DNA from: Eledone cirrhosa
Taxonomy: Eukaryota; Mollusca; Cephalopoda; Octopoda; Eledonidae
Reading direction: 5' to 3'
Assembly: GCA_964016885.1 (NCBI GenBank)
Contig: OZ024747.1
Span: 6,942,631 to 7,006,630, forward strand
Length of the DNA stretch: 64,000 nucleotides
In this document: positions 1 through 10,900 of the stretch, one piece after another
Numbering within the stretch: position 1 is the first letter of the stretch
Layout of the letters: each line of letters begins with the position of its first letter
Made by a program: the position numbers and the translations under genes
Notes under the pieces: model-generated
What the model was told of the DNA's origin: nothing
Databases searched by the model: none
The model's input: the letters and a program-made list of their open reading frames with translations, nothing else

Positions 1-802
1 CACCTTTACAGGGGAGGTAGGACCGCTGCAATAAGTGTGTGAATCTGAGTGGGGAATATGTTGAATAAAATCATAATTAACTGATCCTCCCGTATTTTCT
101 TTTACTCAAAGCCAGGAACTTATACTCCGGTACTCCTCTTAAGTCACCATCTACTGCACTATTTGCTACCTTCCCAACTGTCATCCCCTACTCTACCATA
201 CTGACTGAATATCATGGATGGGCATTTTAATCTGTTCATATTCAATTGCTCCCCTAATGAAATCAATTAATGGCCACCCTCTAAAATTATAGTTAATTGA
301 TCAAAGGCCTTCCAGCCATGAGCATCCCATCTTTTATTCAGCAACTAGTGGCAGAGATTCCTTTAACAGAGTTCACTCCGTTGCAAGCATTTCGAGCAAG
401 TCTCTAGTTTGAGGATAATTTCATCCTTTCTGTCTTGGTTGTCATGGGTACTGCTTTCCTCCCTCTATGAAGCCATTAACCCTTTCGTTTCCCTATTTCC
501 AATGAAATACAGGGATTGATATAATTGACTGTGTCACTTGTCTAAAATTTGTAGTCTTGTATGTATGTCAAAAATTATTATTTGCTCTTTTTGTCTTCAA
601 ATTAATGTCTGTTTTTATATATTTTTTCTCTTTGCAGGGTTTTCACTCCTAAACCCACAGTCTGAAAATGGGTCCAGATGCTTTGAAATGTAATTAAAAG
701 AATTTTATGTTTAAAAAGATCTTTATCCTATGATCATATTAACCCTCTGTAGTTTCTAGTGGGATGTGTTATGGAAGATTTATCAGCTGTGTTTAGTTGC
801 AG
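1..802. other. Upstream flank of the zinc-finger gene
   Basis: No open frame of note. An acceptor-like CTCTTTGCAG ends at about 638 and another (TTTAGTTGCAG) at 802, so 5' UTR exons may lie here. Around 477-510 is the start of a dispersed repeat (AACCCTTTCGTTTCCCTA), similar to stretches at 10806 and 19475. Confidence 0.4.
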
Positions 803-814
803 AGGAATTTTATA

Positions 815-3800
815 ATGCATTCCGAGAAAAAGCAGTTTCCTTGTGAGTTTTGTAGCAAATTTTTCTCAAAGGATTCCGATCTGCGAAGGCATGTTCGGAT
901 ACACACCGGAGAGAAACCATTCACTTGTTCAGAGTGTGGAAAGTCTTTTACCCGGAACTCTAGTCTTAAACGGCATATAAAAACTCACGAGAAAATTGAT
1001 ATGTTAATTGCCAATAATTACATTGAAAAATTTACTGATGATTCGGTTTCAGTTAAAAGTATGGATAAAAACACAGAATTTTCTGACAATTTCCTTCGTG
1101 TTGAAAACTCCGATACAGGTGAACGAGTATATACTGTGGATATAACAAACATAGACTTAGATGATGACTTAGATCTGAAAGCACAGGAACAGAAGGATGA
1201 AGAAAATGAAGACACTTGTAAGGATGTGATTGTTATTGAAGACCTGTCGACAGAGGAAACTCCTGCATATACACAAGTTTGGTACGATGATGGAAGAATA
1301 GATTCTCCTGAATTTCCTGCTGATGACCAAGTTCAGAACTTGCAAGGAGGTAAACTGCACCAGTGTGTCGTTTGCTGGGGGTATTTTCTAAATGAAACAG
1401 ACTTGAAAAGACACTCACGAATGCATATTGGTGTCACTCAGTTTCCATGCATATTCTGTGGGAGAGAATTTTCCAAAGGTTCTGACTTAAGAAGACATAT
1501 TCGTACACATACCGGAGAGAAGCCATTTCATTGCAATTTGTGCAGCATGAGTTTTGCTAGGAACTGCAGTTTAAAGCGGCATGTTAAAAAACACACTGAA
1601 AATTTAGCACAGGATTTAGACAGACAGATGCAGAGTTTTTCTGGTGAATTCTTCAATAAAAAACCTGCAAAACCACAGAGTGTTGGAAACTCTTATCAGT
1701 GTGAGATCTGTGGTCGAGCTTTCTCAAAGTGTTCAAATTTGCAAAGACATGTACGGACACACACAGGAGAAAAGCCATTTACCTGTAGTTTGTGTGGTTC
1801 CAGTTTTACCAGAAATTGGCATTTAAAGCGTCATGCGAAAATTCACATTGCTGACAAAATCAGCATTGCTGACAAAGTGATAAACTTGGATGATAAAGTG
1901 ATAGACTTAGATGAAATTGCTGACACTATTTCCGATAATGTGGTTTACCAAGAGGACAGTCCAGCTCTAACTGAAGTGGTGCTTTACCACTGCGACATAT
2001 GCAAGAAAGATTTCTCAATACGATCTGACTTGAAAAGACATCTTAGAATACATACGGGAGAGAAACCATTTCAATGTGACATATGTGGACGAAGCTTTGC
2101 ACGTAAATATGGTTTGAAACGGCATAGTAAAATACATAAAGAAACACAGCTTTGTAGGTGTGACATATGCGATATGTACTTTGAAGATAACGACAGCTTA
2201 AAATGTCACTTGAAGTGTCATACATTTGCCAATGGAAAGGAAAAGGAAGAAAATATTCTGAAAAATGTGATGAAAGTCTGTACTAAAGGAAAGTCATTTT
2301 ATTGTCAATTATGTAACAAAACATTTTCCAAAAACTCTGACTTGAAGCGACATGTGAGAACCCATACCGGAGAAAAACCGTTTGTTTGCACTGTTTGTGG
2401 ACGAGGTTTTGCAAGGAACTGCAGCTTAAAAAGACATTTGAAAACTCATCGTGATAGCAATCTCATCAGTTGGACCGTATTGTCACCTGATACACTAGAA
2501 ACTTTCAAAGAGGGTAAGTTTTAAATATTTTTTTGTTTCCAGAACTATATTATTTTAATATATAGGTGGCAAATTGGCAGACATTAGATCAGTTAATACA
2601 TTACAGTATTTATTCTGGCTCTCTATGTTCTATGTTCAAATCCTGCCAAGGTCAACTTTGTCTTTTATTCTTTTGAAAATAACGCCCACTTCCCTGCTAG
2701 CAAGGGTTGGACAGGTCTACATAGACCAAATCGGTACTGAAGTGGAGCCACAGATCTCTCAGGCAGGCCAGGGATCTGTGTCTCACTTTATGTACGGTCG
2801 ACGCTCCACTGAGTGCACAGGAGAGGTTGTCATGTCTTTGACACAACTGAGGGTCTTTCTGACTCTTTTGTTTGGCAAGATTTCTACGACTGGATACCCT
2901 TCCTATTACCAACTACTCTACAGCCTGTACCGGGTGTGTTTATTGTGTAGATCACCAACACTAGGGAGGATGTCGTGTCTTTGACACAGCTGAAGGGTCC
3001 CCTCAATATTCTGAGTTCAAATCTCACTAATGACCAGGACTAATTATCCAGCCTCAGGATTACAATTGATAATGAAAGCTTCAATGGATGGAGGAGGACT
3101 GTGGCTGTCTGCTTCAGCAGTGGAACAACAACAATGATGATGAGGATGATGCAGTGTTACAATTACAAAACCCTGTACACAGCCTCTCATATAACATTAG
3201 AGATCCTGTAAATCATACTTCATCTCATTTCTTTAGAAACAGAATCATGGAATAGAAGAATACAACTACCATCATAGAATATAGTAAAGTGATAGAATAC
3301 TGTTAGATTAGTAGAATATAGCTGAGGATCAGTAACACATGTCTTAACCCCTTAGCATTTAAACCGGCTGTATCTGGCCAGAATCTCTCACCTCTTTCTG
3401 TTCAAACCAGCTGTAGCTTGCTACTCATACTGATGTTAAGGTATTGTTCTGAAAATAAATAATATCAAATTCTCATAGATTTGATATTATGTGAGATAAA
3501 GCCTTCACCATGAAAATATAATAGTATATATAGAGTAATGTAAATGCTAAAGAGTTAAAGATGCCTCATGAAAAGAGATATTTTTTGTTGGCAACAAAAG
3601 TAACAGCTTCCTGATCTTCTCCCATCAGTTCTTTACAACTACTCTTAGTACTTATTCAATTATCCAGCTAACAGAACTTCTAATTTTTACTATTTCTGAA
3701 ATATGTTTGTGTTTTATTAGTGTTGTTGTTTAGCCCTAGGTCAATTTCTGATCCAATAGAAGTTGTTTCGAGTACGATTATATCTTGTTCTACGCTTGAG

Positions 3801-3961
3801 TATTACTTATCAAGTCTTCCTCTCTTTTTTAAAGTAATTAGTGTGTAATTTGAGAAATTTAGCTGCTATTTCTAGCAGGTTGAGCAAGCACATAGGGGCC
3901 CTTGTTGGCTTGATGGAAATTACATGGTTTTCAGTTTAATTCCATTTTACAGCACTGTTGT

Positions 3962-3992
<31 letters not shown>

Positions 3993-6900
3993 CATACACA
4001 CACACACATATATATTTGTGTGTGTATCAGTCGATGCATGCACCTTCATATTAAGACTGTTTAAAGTAGATAGTAATGTTTGTTTATGTACCTAATAAAT
4101 AATGTCCTGCAGTTTAATAATTTTATGAATGTCAGTAATGTATTCCATAGAAAGATATCAAAGTATGGGTTGGCACTAGGAAGAACATCCAACATTATAT
4201 GCTGTAAATGTAGGCCTGCCCTTAAATAGGATACTGATGGTCAAATCATCATCATCGTTTAATGTCCATCTTCCACGCTAGCATGGTTTAGACGGGAATT
4301 GTCCCACTTGAGGCAAGATTGATCAGGTGACTGTGTCTCGCTCGTATAGGACTGTATCTGGCAGGTTTTCTACGGCTGGATGTCCTTCCCAACACCAACC
4401 ACATTTACAGTGTAGACTGGGAGCCTTTTTACCATGTCTCCTACACGACCACTTCAGTGTGGACTGGGTGCTTTTTTGTCGTGACACCTACACAACCTCT
4501 TTAGTTTGGACTGGATGTTCTGTGGGACCAACCTAACTTTACAGAGAAAGGGTAGTGGGTTGGGGTGTATATTTAGTTTTAGTTAAGAGGTGCCTATAGA
4601 CTAGGTTTAACTTTGTACGTAGGGAAGGCAGGTCTTCTATAGATTCAAATCAATAATCAAAATATCTGTGACCTTTGACATTTAACATCTGTTGTTCTTT
4701 AGCCTTAGTCCTGTTAGAGTAGAACAAAGGCATAACAGCTGTGACCATCCTGTCTTTGTATATCTTGGACTACTTTGTGAAGGTGTATGGCTTAGTGGTT
4801 AGAGAGTTGGATTCGCAATTGTGAGGTTGTGATTTCAATTCCCAGACTGGGTGATGCATTATATCCTTGAGCAAGATACTTTATTTCACATTGTTCCTTC
4901 CGCCAGGTGTTGCGACCAGTAAATAGTATCAGCAATGGAAACCTTGTTTCCTTGGTAAGTGATTGAGGTCTAGAATCTTGTTGATCTATTCCAGGACTAC
5001 TTTGGCTTCCGTGCCACTCTTTTGAGTGAATTTAGCTGTTATTTGTAGCAGGTCGATCAACCACATGGAAGCTTCTCTATTGGTATATTTTACTAGTGTT
5101 GACCAACAGATCTCATGATATCACTAATGTTATCAGATTATTAATTTAAATTTGAACACTTCTTTACCAATATTATGGGCATGTGGTTAGAATGTCTCAG
5201 GAAAGAAGTGCTAGACAGATCTTACGAGCAGGAGACACAGGGTAAACCATGAGCTAGGTTGATCTCACCGGATCACTTGGAGAGGATTACTTGTGATGAA
5301 ACCCGTTGGAAAGGAGTAATGACCTGATCATAGAGTTTGCTAAAGAAGAAGCCTTCACTTACAAGTTGGACATCATTCCATCCTTACTGTCTCAATGCAC
5401 AAAACCTTTATTTTTAGAATTGAAGATTTCCTCCTCGCCATCTTTCAAACACATTGAACTTATCAAGCTAGAAGAAACCGAAAAATCTACGGATAATGCC
5501 CTTATCTCTAAACTAAAATTAGATGGTATGTATTATACAGAGAACTGTATTTTTTGCTGATATATAGATTGGGAGAGGTACAAAGGCCATTGTAGTAGCA
5601 GTGGTAGAGAGAGCACTCCCTACATGTCATCATCATTTTTCCATGCTAGCTTGGGTAAAATAAGTTGTCCTATTTGAGACGAGTCAGGTAAGGTGATCGT
5701 GTCTTGCTTATACAGAACTGTTTCTAGCTTGATTCCCTTTCTAATACCATAAGTGTATATCCTTGTGCCAGGAAGGAATGGGTAAAATGGTTAGTGTGGG
5801 CCTTGAAGGTAAAGCTGGACACAGTACGAGTTGAATGGGCCTAAATAGAAGTGGCATATTATCAGTGAGGAGACAGCCCTCAAATGACATTACTGTTTTA
5901 AAAGGACACATTTAGACTAGTCCCTACATATAAACACAAGGGTTTATTGCATACAAATGAACTCAGGCTCTACACAGTTAAATGTTAAGAACCAGGTATG
6001 GTTGCATCTGAACACTCTTAGTCTCTTTGTCAATGATGCTCATAACTCAATTGAAGGTATATTAATATAGACTTGCTGTGAACCTGTTTAACCCGTTAAC
6101 AATTTACATTACTCTATATAAACTATTGTATTTTCACGGTAAAGGCTTTACCTTGCACAATTATCTTACATAATATCGAATCTATGAGAACAATACCTTA
6201 ACATCAGTATGAGTGACTGGTTACAGCTGGTTTGAACAGAAAGAGGTGAGAGAATTCTGGCCAGGTTAAGGCTAAGAGCACCATTTGCTGTTGATTTAGC
6301 TCTTGTTTCAGTGTAGAGAACATGCTGAGTTCAGTGGATATTTTTGTGATGCAGCTACAAAGTTCTTTATCAACCATGTCCTGACTAAACCTGGACTCCA
6401 TCATTATTGAAAGGCCAGAGCTGTAAGAGGCAAGCCACATTACCTCTGTTAGTACAATGGTGTTGATCTAGATTGTAACATGAACAAAGCCAGCTTGGCA
6501 TTTGGAAGGTTAAAAGAGAGACGAACTGTGAAACAACACTTGTCAGTCCAAAGTATACTGAGCAATATAATATTATCCAGCCGACAGAAGGCATGTATGT
6601 TATACTACAAACTACATACATGGAGAGACAAGGTCAGAAACACTTTGCTCTTAGAGAAAGTGAAGTATTAGTGCAACAAAACTGTTGCTGGCTTGGGCAT
6701 ATTCAAGGTAGACTGAGGTACACGGATAACATGAGATATATTCAATTCAAAACTCTTTAGAATACAGGTATGGAGCTAAACGAGCTGTGGCACTACTACT
6801 ACTATATGTACTGTATTGTCATAGAACCATACTATATATTAACTACAACACTACGATACCATGTGTACTGTGACATTGTCATAGAACCATACTATTTATT

Positions 6901-7117
6901 AACTGCAACAGTACGACACCACACCACATACTGTAACAGTACCTCATATATATGGTTACCACACCATTACTATAAAAGTACCTCATATATATGGTTACCA
7001 CACCATTACTGTAAAAGTACCTCATATATATGGTTACCACACCATATCTACTGTAAGAGTACCACTGTGTTACAATTGTTACTTGATTTGTTTTTTCCTC
7101 TCATTACAGAACCCTAA
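815..7117 (+). CDS. 12-finger C2H2 zinc-finger protein, three coding exons (815-2513, 5418-5525, 7110-7117)
   Basis: Probably a nuclear sequence-specific DNA-binding protein. The large exon encodes 12 C2H2 fingers at roughly residues 8-30, 36-58, 181-203, 210-232, 238-260, 295-317, 323-345, 391-413, 419-441, 447-470, 495-517 and 523-545. Ten form five pairs joined by a TGEKP linker; fingers 3 and 10 stand alone. Between pairs lie acidic spacers with VIVIEDL, VINLDD and VIDLDE, which resemble SUMO-interaction motifs. The first ATG (815) follows a good acceptor (AG at 801-802) with the frame open back to it, so an upstream exon is possible. A strong donor (GTAAGT, 2514) joins in phase 1 to 5418-5525, after a pyrimidine-rich acceptor. 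That exon joins in phase 1 to 7110, where the frame ends at TAA 7115-7117. AATAAA lies at 7165-7170. The total is 1815 nt (604 aa). Failure to splice at 2514 would add only GKF. Fingers are certain; the two small exons rest on splice and phase agreement. Confidence 0.85.
2560..3100 (+). repeat. Dispersed repeat in zinc-finger intron 1
   Basis: About 230 bases (2735-2975) match 28981-29200 closely in the same orientation, including a GGATCTGTGTCTC stretch and the TTCTACGRCTGGATRCCCTT segment shared with the LINE tails. Open frames here belong to the repeat. Confidence 0.5.
3344..3558 (+). mobile_element. piggyBac-like MITE, copy 1
   Basis: A 215-bp element bounded by TTAA on both sides, with inverted ends (CCCCTTAGCATTTA at the left, TAAATGCTAAAGAG at the right). 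It has no coding capacity and lies in intron 1 of the zinc-finger gene. TTAA targets and ends starting CCC are typical of piggyBac elements. Confidence 0.75.
4243..4520 (-). mobile_element. LINE-type 3' tail fragment
   Basis: On the plus strand it starts CATCATCATCGTTTAATGTCC and contains GGCTGGATGTCCTTCCCAACACCAACC. Same family as 7293-7530, without coding sequence. Confidence 0.65.
4785..5085 (+). mobile_element. tRNA-derived SINE, family B
   Basis: A-box-like TGGCTTAGTGGTTAGAGAG and a B-box-like TTTCAATTCCCAGACTGG, then CTTGAGCAAGATACTTTATTTCAC. Its tail differs from the 8838 and 32447 copies. It lies in intron 1 of the zinc-finger gene. Confidence 0.65.
5158..5320 (+). mobile_element. 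LINE reverse-transcriptase C-terminal relic
   Basis: One frame reads YGHVVRMSQERSARQILRAG, then (after a frame change) ARLISPDHLERITCDETRW, typical of the end of LINE ORF2. Broken, and in intron 1 of the zinc-finger gene, directly upstream of the second exon. Confidence 0.6.
5418..5525 (+). CDS. Second coding exon of the zinc-finger gene (C-terminal tail)
   Basis: It is preceded by a pyrimidine-rich stretch ending TTTTTAG (AG 5416-5417) and followed by donor GTATGT at 5526. It starts with two bases that complete the phase-1 codon left at 2513 and ends in phase 1, as exon 3 needs. It encodes about 36 residues, charged and finger-free (LKISSSPSFKHIELIK and onward). The frame is open upstream to 5300, but that part lies in a LINE remnant, so the acceptor at 5417 is the preferred start. 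Confidence 0.6.
6089..6270 (-). mobile_element. piggyBac-like MITE, copy 2 (inverted, eroded)
   Basis: Reverse-complement match to the 215-bp family, from TTAACCCGTTAACAATTTACA to the AGAGGTGAGAGAATTCTGGCCAG part. The outer TAAATGCTAA end is degraded. Confidence 0.6.
6937..7060. repeat. Short tandem repeat, unit about 39 bp, three copies
   Basis: AGTACCTCATATATATGGTT followed by ACCACACCATTACT occurs three times, ending 50 bases before the terminal exon of the zinc-finger gene. A looser doublet (ATAGAACCATACTATWTATT) lies at 6820-6915. Confidence 0.8.
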
Positions 7118-7200
7118 TGGAATGGAAGGAAGAAGAAACAGACCGGAACAGAATCAACATTTGTAATAAACTTATTGTAAATAAATATCAACTGTGTGTT
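7110..7200 (+). other. Terminal exon of the zinc-finger gene: stop codon and 3' UTR
   Basis: The acceptor is a long T-rich tract ending CATTACAG (AG 7108-7109). Joined in phase 1, the frame reads GAA CCC TAA and stops at 7115-7117. Two polyadenylation signals follow, AATAAA at 7165-7170 and another AATAAA about 14 bases later, so cleavage is expected near 7200. The exact 3' end is inferred. Confidence 0.55.
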
Positions 7201-7292
7201 GTTTGGTCTGTTGGTGACATCTAGCTGCATCTGTGTGAGATAGCTGAGAATTGAAAGAGAGAGCACATAGTAGCAGCAGATATATATATATA

Positions 7293-7820
7293 TATCATCA
7301 CCGTTTTACGTCCGTTCTTCCATGGGTTAGACAGGTTGTCCTGTTGTGGGCAGTGTCTGGTCGGCTGACCATGCCTTGCTCATACAGGAACTGATTTTGG
7401 CTGGATGCCCTTCCTAACACCAACCTCATTTACAGTGAGTGCTGGGTGCTTTTTGCCGTGGCACCTCCACGTCCACTTTACAGTGTGGGCTGGGTGCTTT
7501 TTTGCCGTGGCACCTCCACGATCATTTTGCAGTGGGAGAGGCATATTTTCTATATGCTTCAGCTTGTACCCATGGGAGGTCGGGTACCCTGTATTACTGC
7601 GCGACGCCAGAGGTCACGGTTGTATGTCATCGCATTTGAGAGCTGTAATTGGGTAAGGTCGGCTTTTATCACCTCATCCCAGCTCTTCTTGGGTCTCCCC
7701 ACTTTGCGGTTTCCATTGACTTCTAGTGCTCTGCACCTTTTTATGCAGCTGTCATCCTTCATACGCATCACATGTCCATACCAACGCAACCGCCTCTCCT
7801 GCACACAGCATTTGATTCCT
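7293..7820 (-). mobile_element. 5'-truncated RTE-like LINE (RT C-terminal end plus 3' tail)
   Basis: On the minus strand 7820-7590 encodes RRLRWYGHVMRMKDD, KRCRALEV, GRPKKSWDEVIKADL and NRDLWRRAV, the usual C-terminal end of a LINE reverse-transcriptase ORF. The following 3' part contains the twice-repeated GGAGGTGCCACGGCAAAAA block, GGAAGGGCATCCAGC and a GATGATA end. It lies 3' of RRP12 and 3' of the zinc-finger gene. Confidence 0.75.
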
Positions 7821-7902
7821 GATATATATATGCAAAGGTTGAAAATCAAAGTATCATGTGAGTTAAAATGGAGAGAGAACAGAACTCCGGTAAAATACTA
7901 CG

Positions 7903-7908
7903 TTTATT
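7903..7908 (-). terminator. RRP12 polyadenylation signal (AATAAA)
   Basis: AATAAA on the minus strand, about 37 bases after the RRP12 stop codon. It sits between the stop and the LINE remnant below 7820, so a short 3' UTR is expected. Confidence 0.7.
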
Positions 7909-7945
7909 TATATATTTCATTCTGAACACCAATCTCAAGTTTGGA

Positions 7946-10900
7946 TTATTTGCGACCTTTTGATTTTGATTTTAAATTGTGTCGACCCTTTGTTGCTCCT
8001 TTCTTGGCACCAGCTAATAAACTGTTGAACTTGCCCTTCATTTTGGCATGTTTTCTGTAAAGTAGAAAAAGGAACATTATGACAACATGAAATGAAGGTC
8101 TGATCTTCCACTGTAAACTAGTGGTCCCTAATCTATGGGTTGCAATATAATTCTGAAAGGGTCATAAATACAAAATATATTACTTTAGAAATATCTGACA
8201 ACACAAAAGGACCATAAGTATACAATAAGCCATAGAAGATAGAAGGCCAACTGCAACACTTACTGCTAACAAAAACGGACAAATATTTCCTTAAGGAAAA
8301 TATCAAATGTTAACTCAATATCCTGTAATAATTTGGCAGAAAATAGGTTTGTTAATTCAAATGTTTCTAGTATCTTTACTAGAGGACAGATCGTGAACAT
8401 TTGTTGTATTAGAGTTAAGACTAAAATTTGTTAATGTGATATATTCAGTGTTGTTTTGTACTAAGGGTTCACTCATTTGAGTTTATGCTAAAGGCTAAGA
8501 TTGAATAAAGGAGCGATGTTAGTATAATTGTTTCCTACACAGGGATGGAGGTTTAAAGGAAGGAAAATATAACATTGTGATGTTCATCCTTTTCTTGAAG
8601 ATTGAGGTAAAACTAGGTACAGAAATCAGTCTATTGTCTTGCTTTGCCAAAAACTTACTACTATCAAGCTAAAAAAAAAGAGGCTTTATTTGGTCACTTG
8701 AACTGCTAAATCTTTCTCAATTTTTTTTAAATGACACACACTGAATAATGTATTGTTTGATAGATTATCTCGATGTTAAGGGCTGGAATGCCTTGATGAT
8801 AGGACTGCTTACTGGAGGCTAAATAACAATAAAACATATTTAGATTGTGAGTTCAATTCTCAGACCAGGTGATGTGTTGTTTCCTTGAGCAAGACACTTT
8901 ATTTCACATGGCTTCAGTTTACTCAGCTGTAGAAATGAGATGATAGGGACTGGGGTCCCTATCATTCCACTGCAAAGTGGTCGTGGAGGTGCCATGGCAA
9001 AAAAGCACCCAGCCCACACTGTAAAGTGGACGTGTAGGCGCCACGGAAAAAAGCACCCAGCACTCACTGTAAATGAGGTTGATGTTAGGAAGGACATCCA
9101 GCTGTAGAAATCAAGCCAGAATCAGTTCCCGTCCCACCCTTGCAAGCAGGGAAAAGCGGACGTAAAAATGATGATGATGATAGGAAGGGCATCCAGCTAT
9201 AAAAAACCTGCTAAACAAATGGCTGAACAGACTCTTCAGCTGTGTCAAAGACATAACAACCTTCCTAGTACTAGTTTCCTGATAAAATGCACTTTGGTAG
9301 AGTGTGGTGTTGTATGTAAATGAGATGCAAGCCCCAAAACATATATGAGAGGTCAGTAACCCTGTGAAGACCTGTTTAATCCTTGTCACCAGGGAAAATG
9401 AATGTTAAATGATGATGGTAATTGTGCACTAAGTAGCTGAAGTGTAGTCAAAGATGTGGACAGTTTCTGAGGAAGAACTCAACAAAAACTGAAACATGAG
9501 ACAAGCTGTTAATCTTTTTCAATTTACGAAGAAACATGTAAATAAGATGTTTGGATTCTTAAATATAAAAAAATGTTTACATACACATTTCTCACAGCTT
9601 TGGTTTAAAAGCCTGTACTGTACGTACAGACGGGGATTTACAATAACAAGGCTAGCAATTTGGGGAGAGAGAAATGTTGATTAAAGCAACCCCAGTCCAT
9701 TACTGGTACTTTATTTTATCGACCCCGTAAAGCAAACTTCAGCAGGACTTGAACTCAGAAAGTAAAGAACCATAACCATATGCTGCTGCAAAGCATATTG
9801 TCCGACACTCTACTGATTCTGCCTATCTACTGCTCTACACAATAACAAAATAATAAATAATAACAGTTCATTTACCTTTTATTGAGGTCTTGGTGTTTGA
9901 GTTGGATATAAGCATATGGGTCTGGTTTTCCTTGTCGTTTCACATCCCCTCCTGCCTTCTGTAAAATGAAATTATACAACATATAGAAATATAATTTAGA
10001 ACACATATATTATAGAACATACATGTATACAATAGATAAATGAATAAAAAATTATATGCACCATAGCCTCATGAGTTAAATTGGAGAGACAGAAACTGTG
10101 TGAAAACCTGTTTGTGTGTGTATTTTGTCAGCAGATATCTATGTCGATGGAGCAGAACAATATAGTGGCTATAGATATTTCACCCAATATTTTAATCTCT
10201 GTATGTAAACATTCATTTATACAAACTACCCTTTAGCCTTTCTTAAACACCTACAAATGTTGTTCATCATTGACAACATATTACTGGTCAGATGTGTGTG
10301 TAAAGTCTAGAGTTTGTCTCGAGCTTCAGCAGACCGGTGCTTATTCCAGTTTCCTTGGTGTTAAGCAAGTGAGAGTACAAAGCCCCAACTGCACAGAATG
10401 CCAGTCCATTGCAGGGTTAAACCCCAAGCTATTGCTGGTACTCATTTTCAGTTGAGTATACTGGAGCAATGTGAAATGAAGTGTTTTGCTCAAGAACACA
10501 ACACACAAGCCAGTCCAGGAATCGAACCGATGACATTATGATTGCAAGTCCAACACCCCTACCACTAGGCTATGTACCTCCACTGTGTGTGTAACATGGA
10601 GTAGAAATAAACCGTGACATACCTTTGATTTATATTCAGATCCAAGATCGGCAGCTGACTCTTTCCCTCTGTTGGCTACTGCCTTTGGACGATGGATACC
10701 ATGGCCACCAGCTGGAAATAAAAGACAAGAAATATTGACCATTTATTACAAATGACACAAACAAAACATATTTATCTAATACACTTCATTCTTTAAATCC
10801 AGCCCATTAATCCTTTTGTTACCATTTTTCTAATTAAATATATTGTCATGTTCCATTATATTTCGAAAATAAGAATTTGGAGGAACTTAGTAAAATAACT

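Noticed and set aside
797..814. Start of the zinc-finger protein at TTG 797
   Set aside because: This spans a splice acceptor (AG 801-802); the first ATG is 815.
5306..5417. Extending the second zinc-finger exon upstream to 5306
   Set aside because: That part is a LINE ORF remnant and available AG sites there would be out of phase with the donor at 2514.
7405..7925. Overlapping plus frames of 66-159 codons
   Set aside because: They are antisense to the LINE tail and its reverse-transcriptase remnant.
10270..10455. 61-codon plus frame
   Set aside because: It lies over a family B SINE with no gene features.
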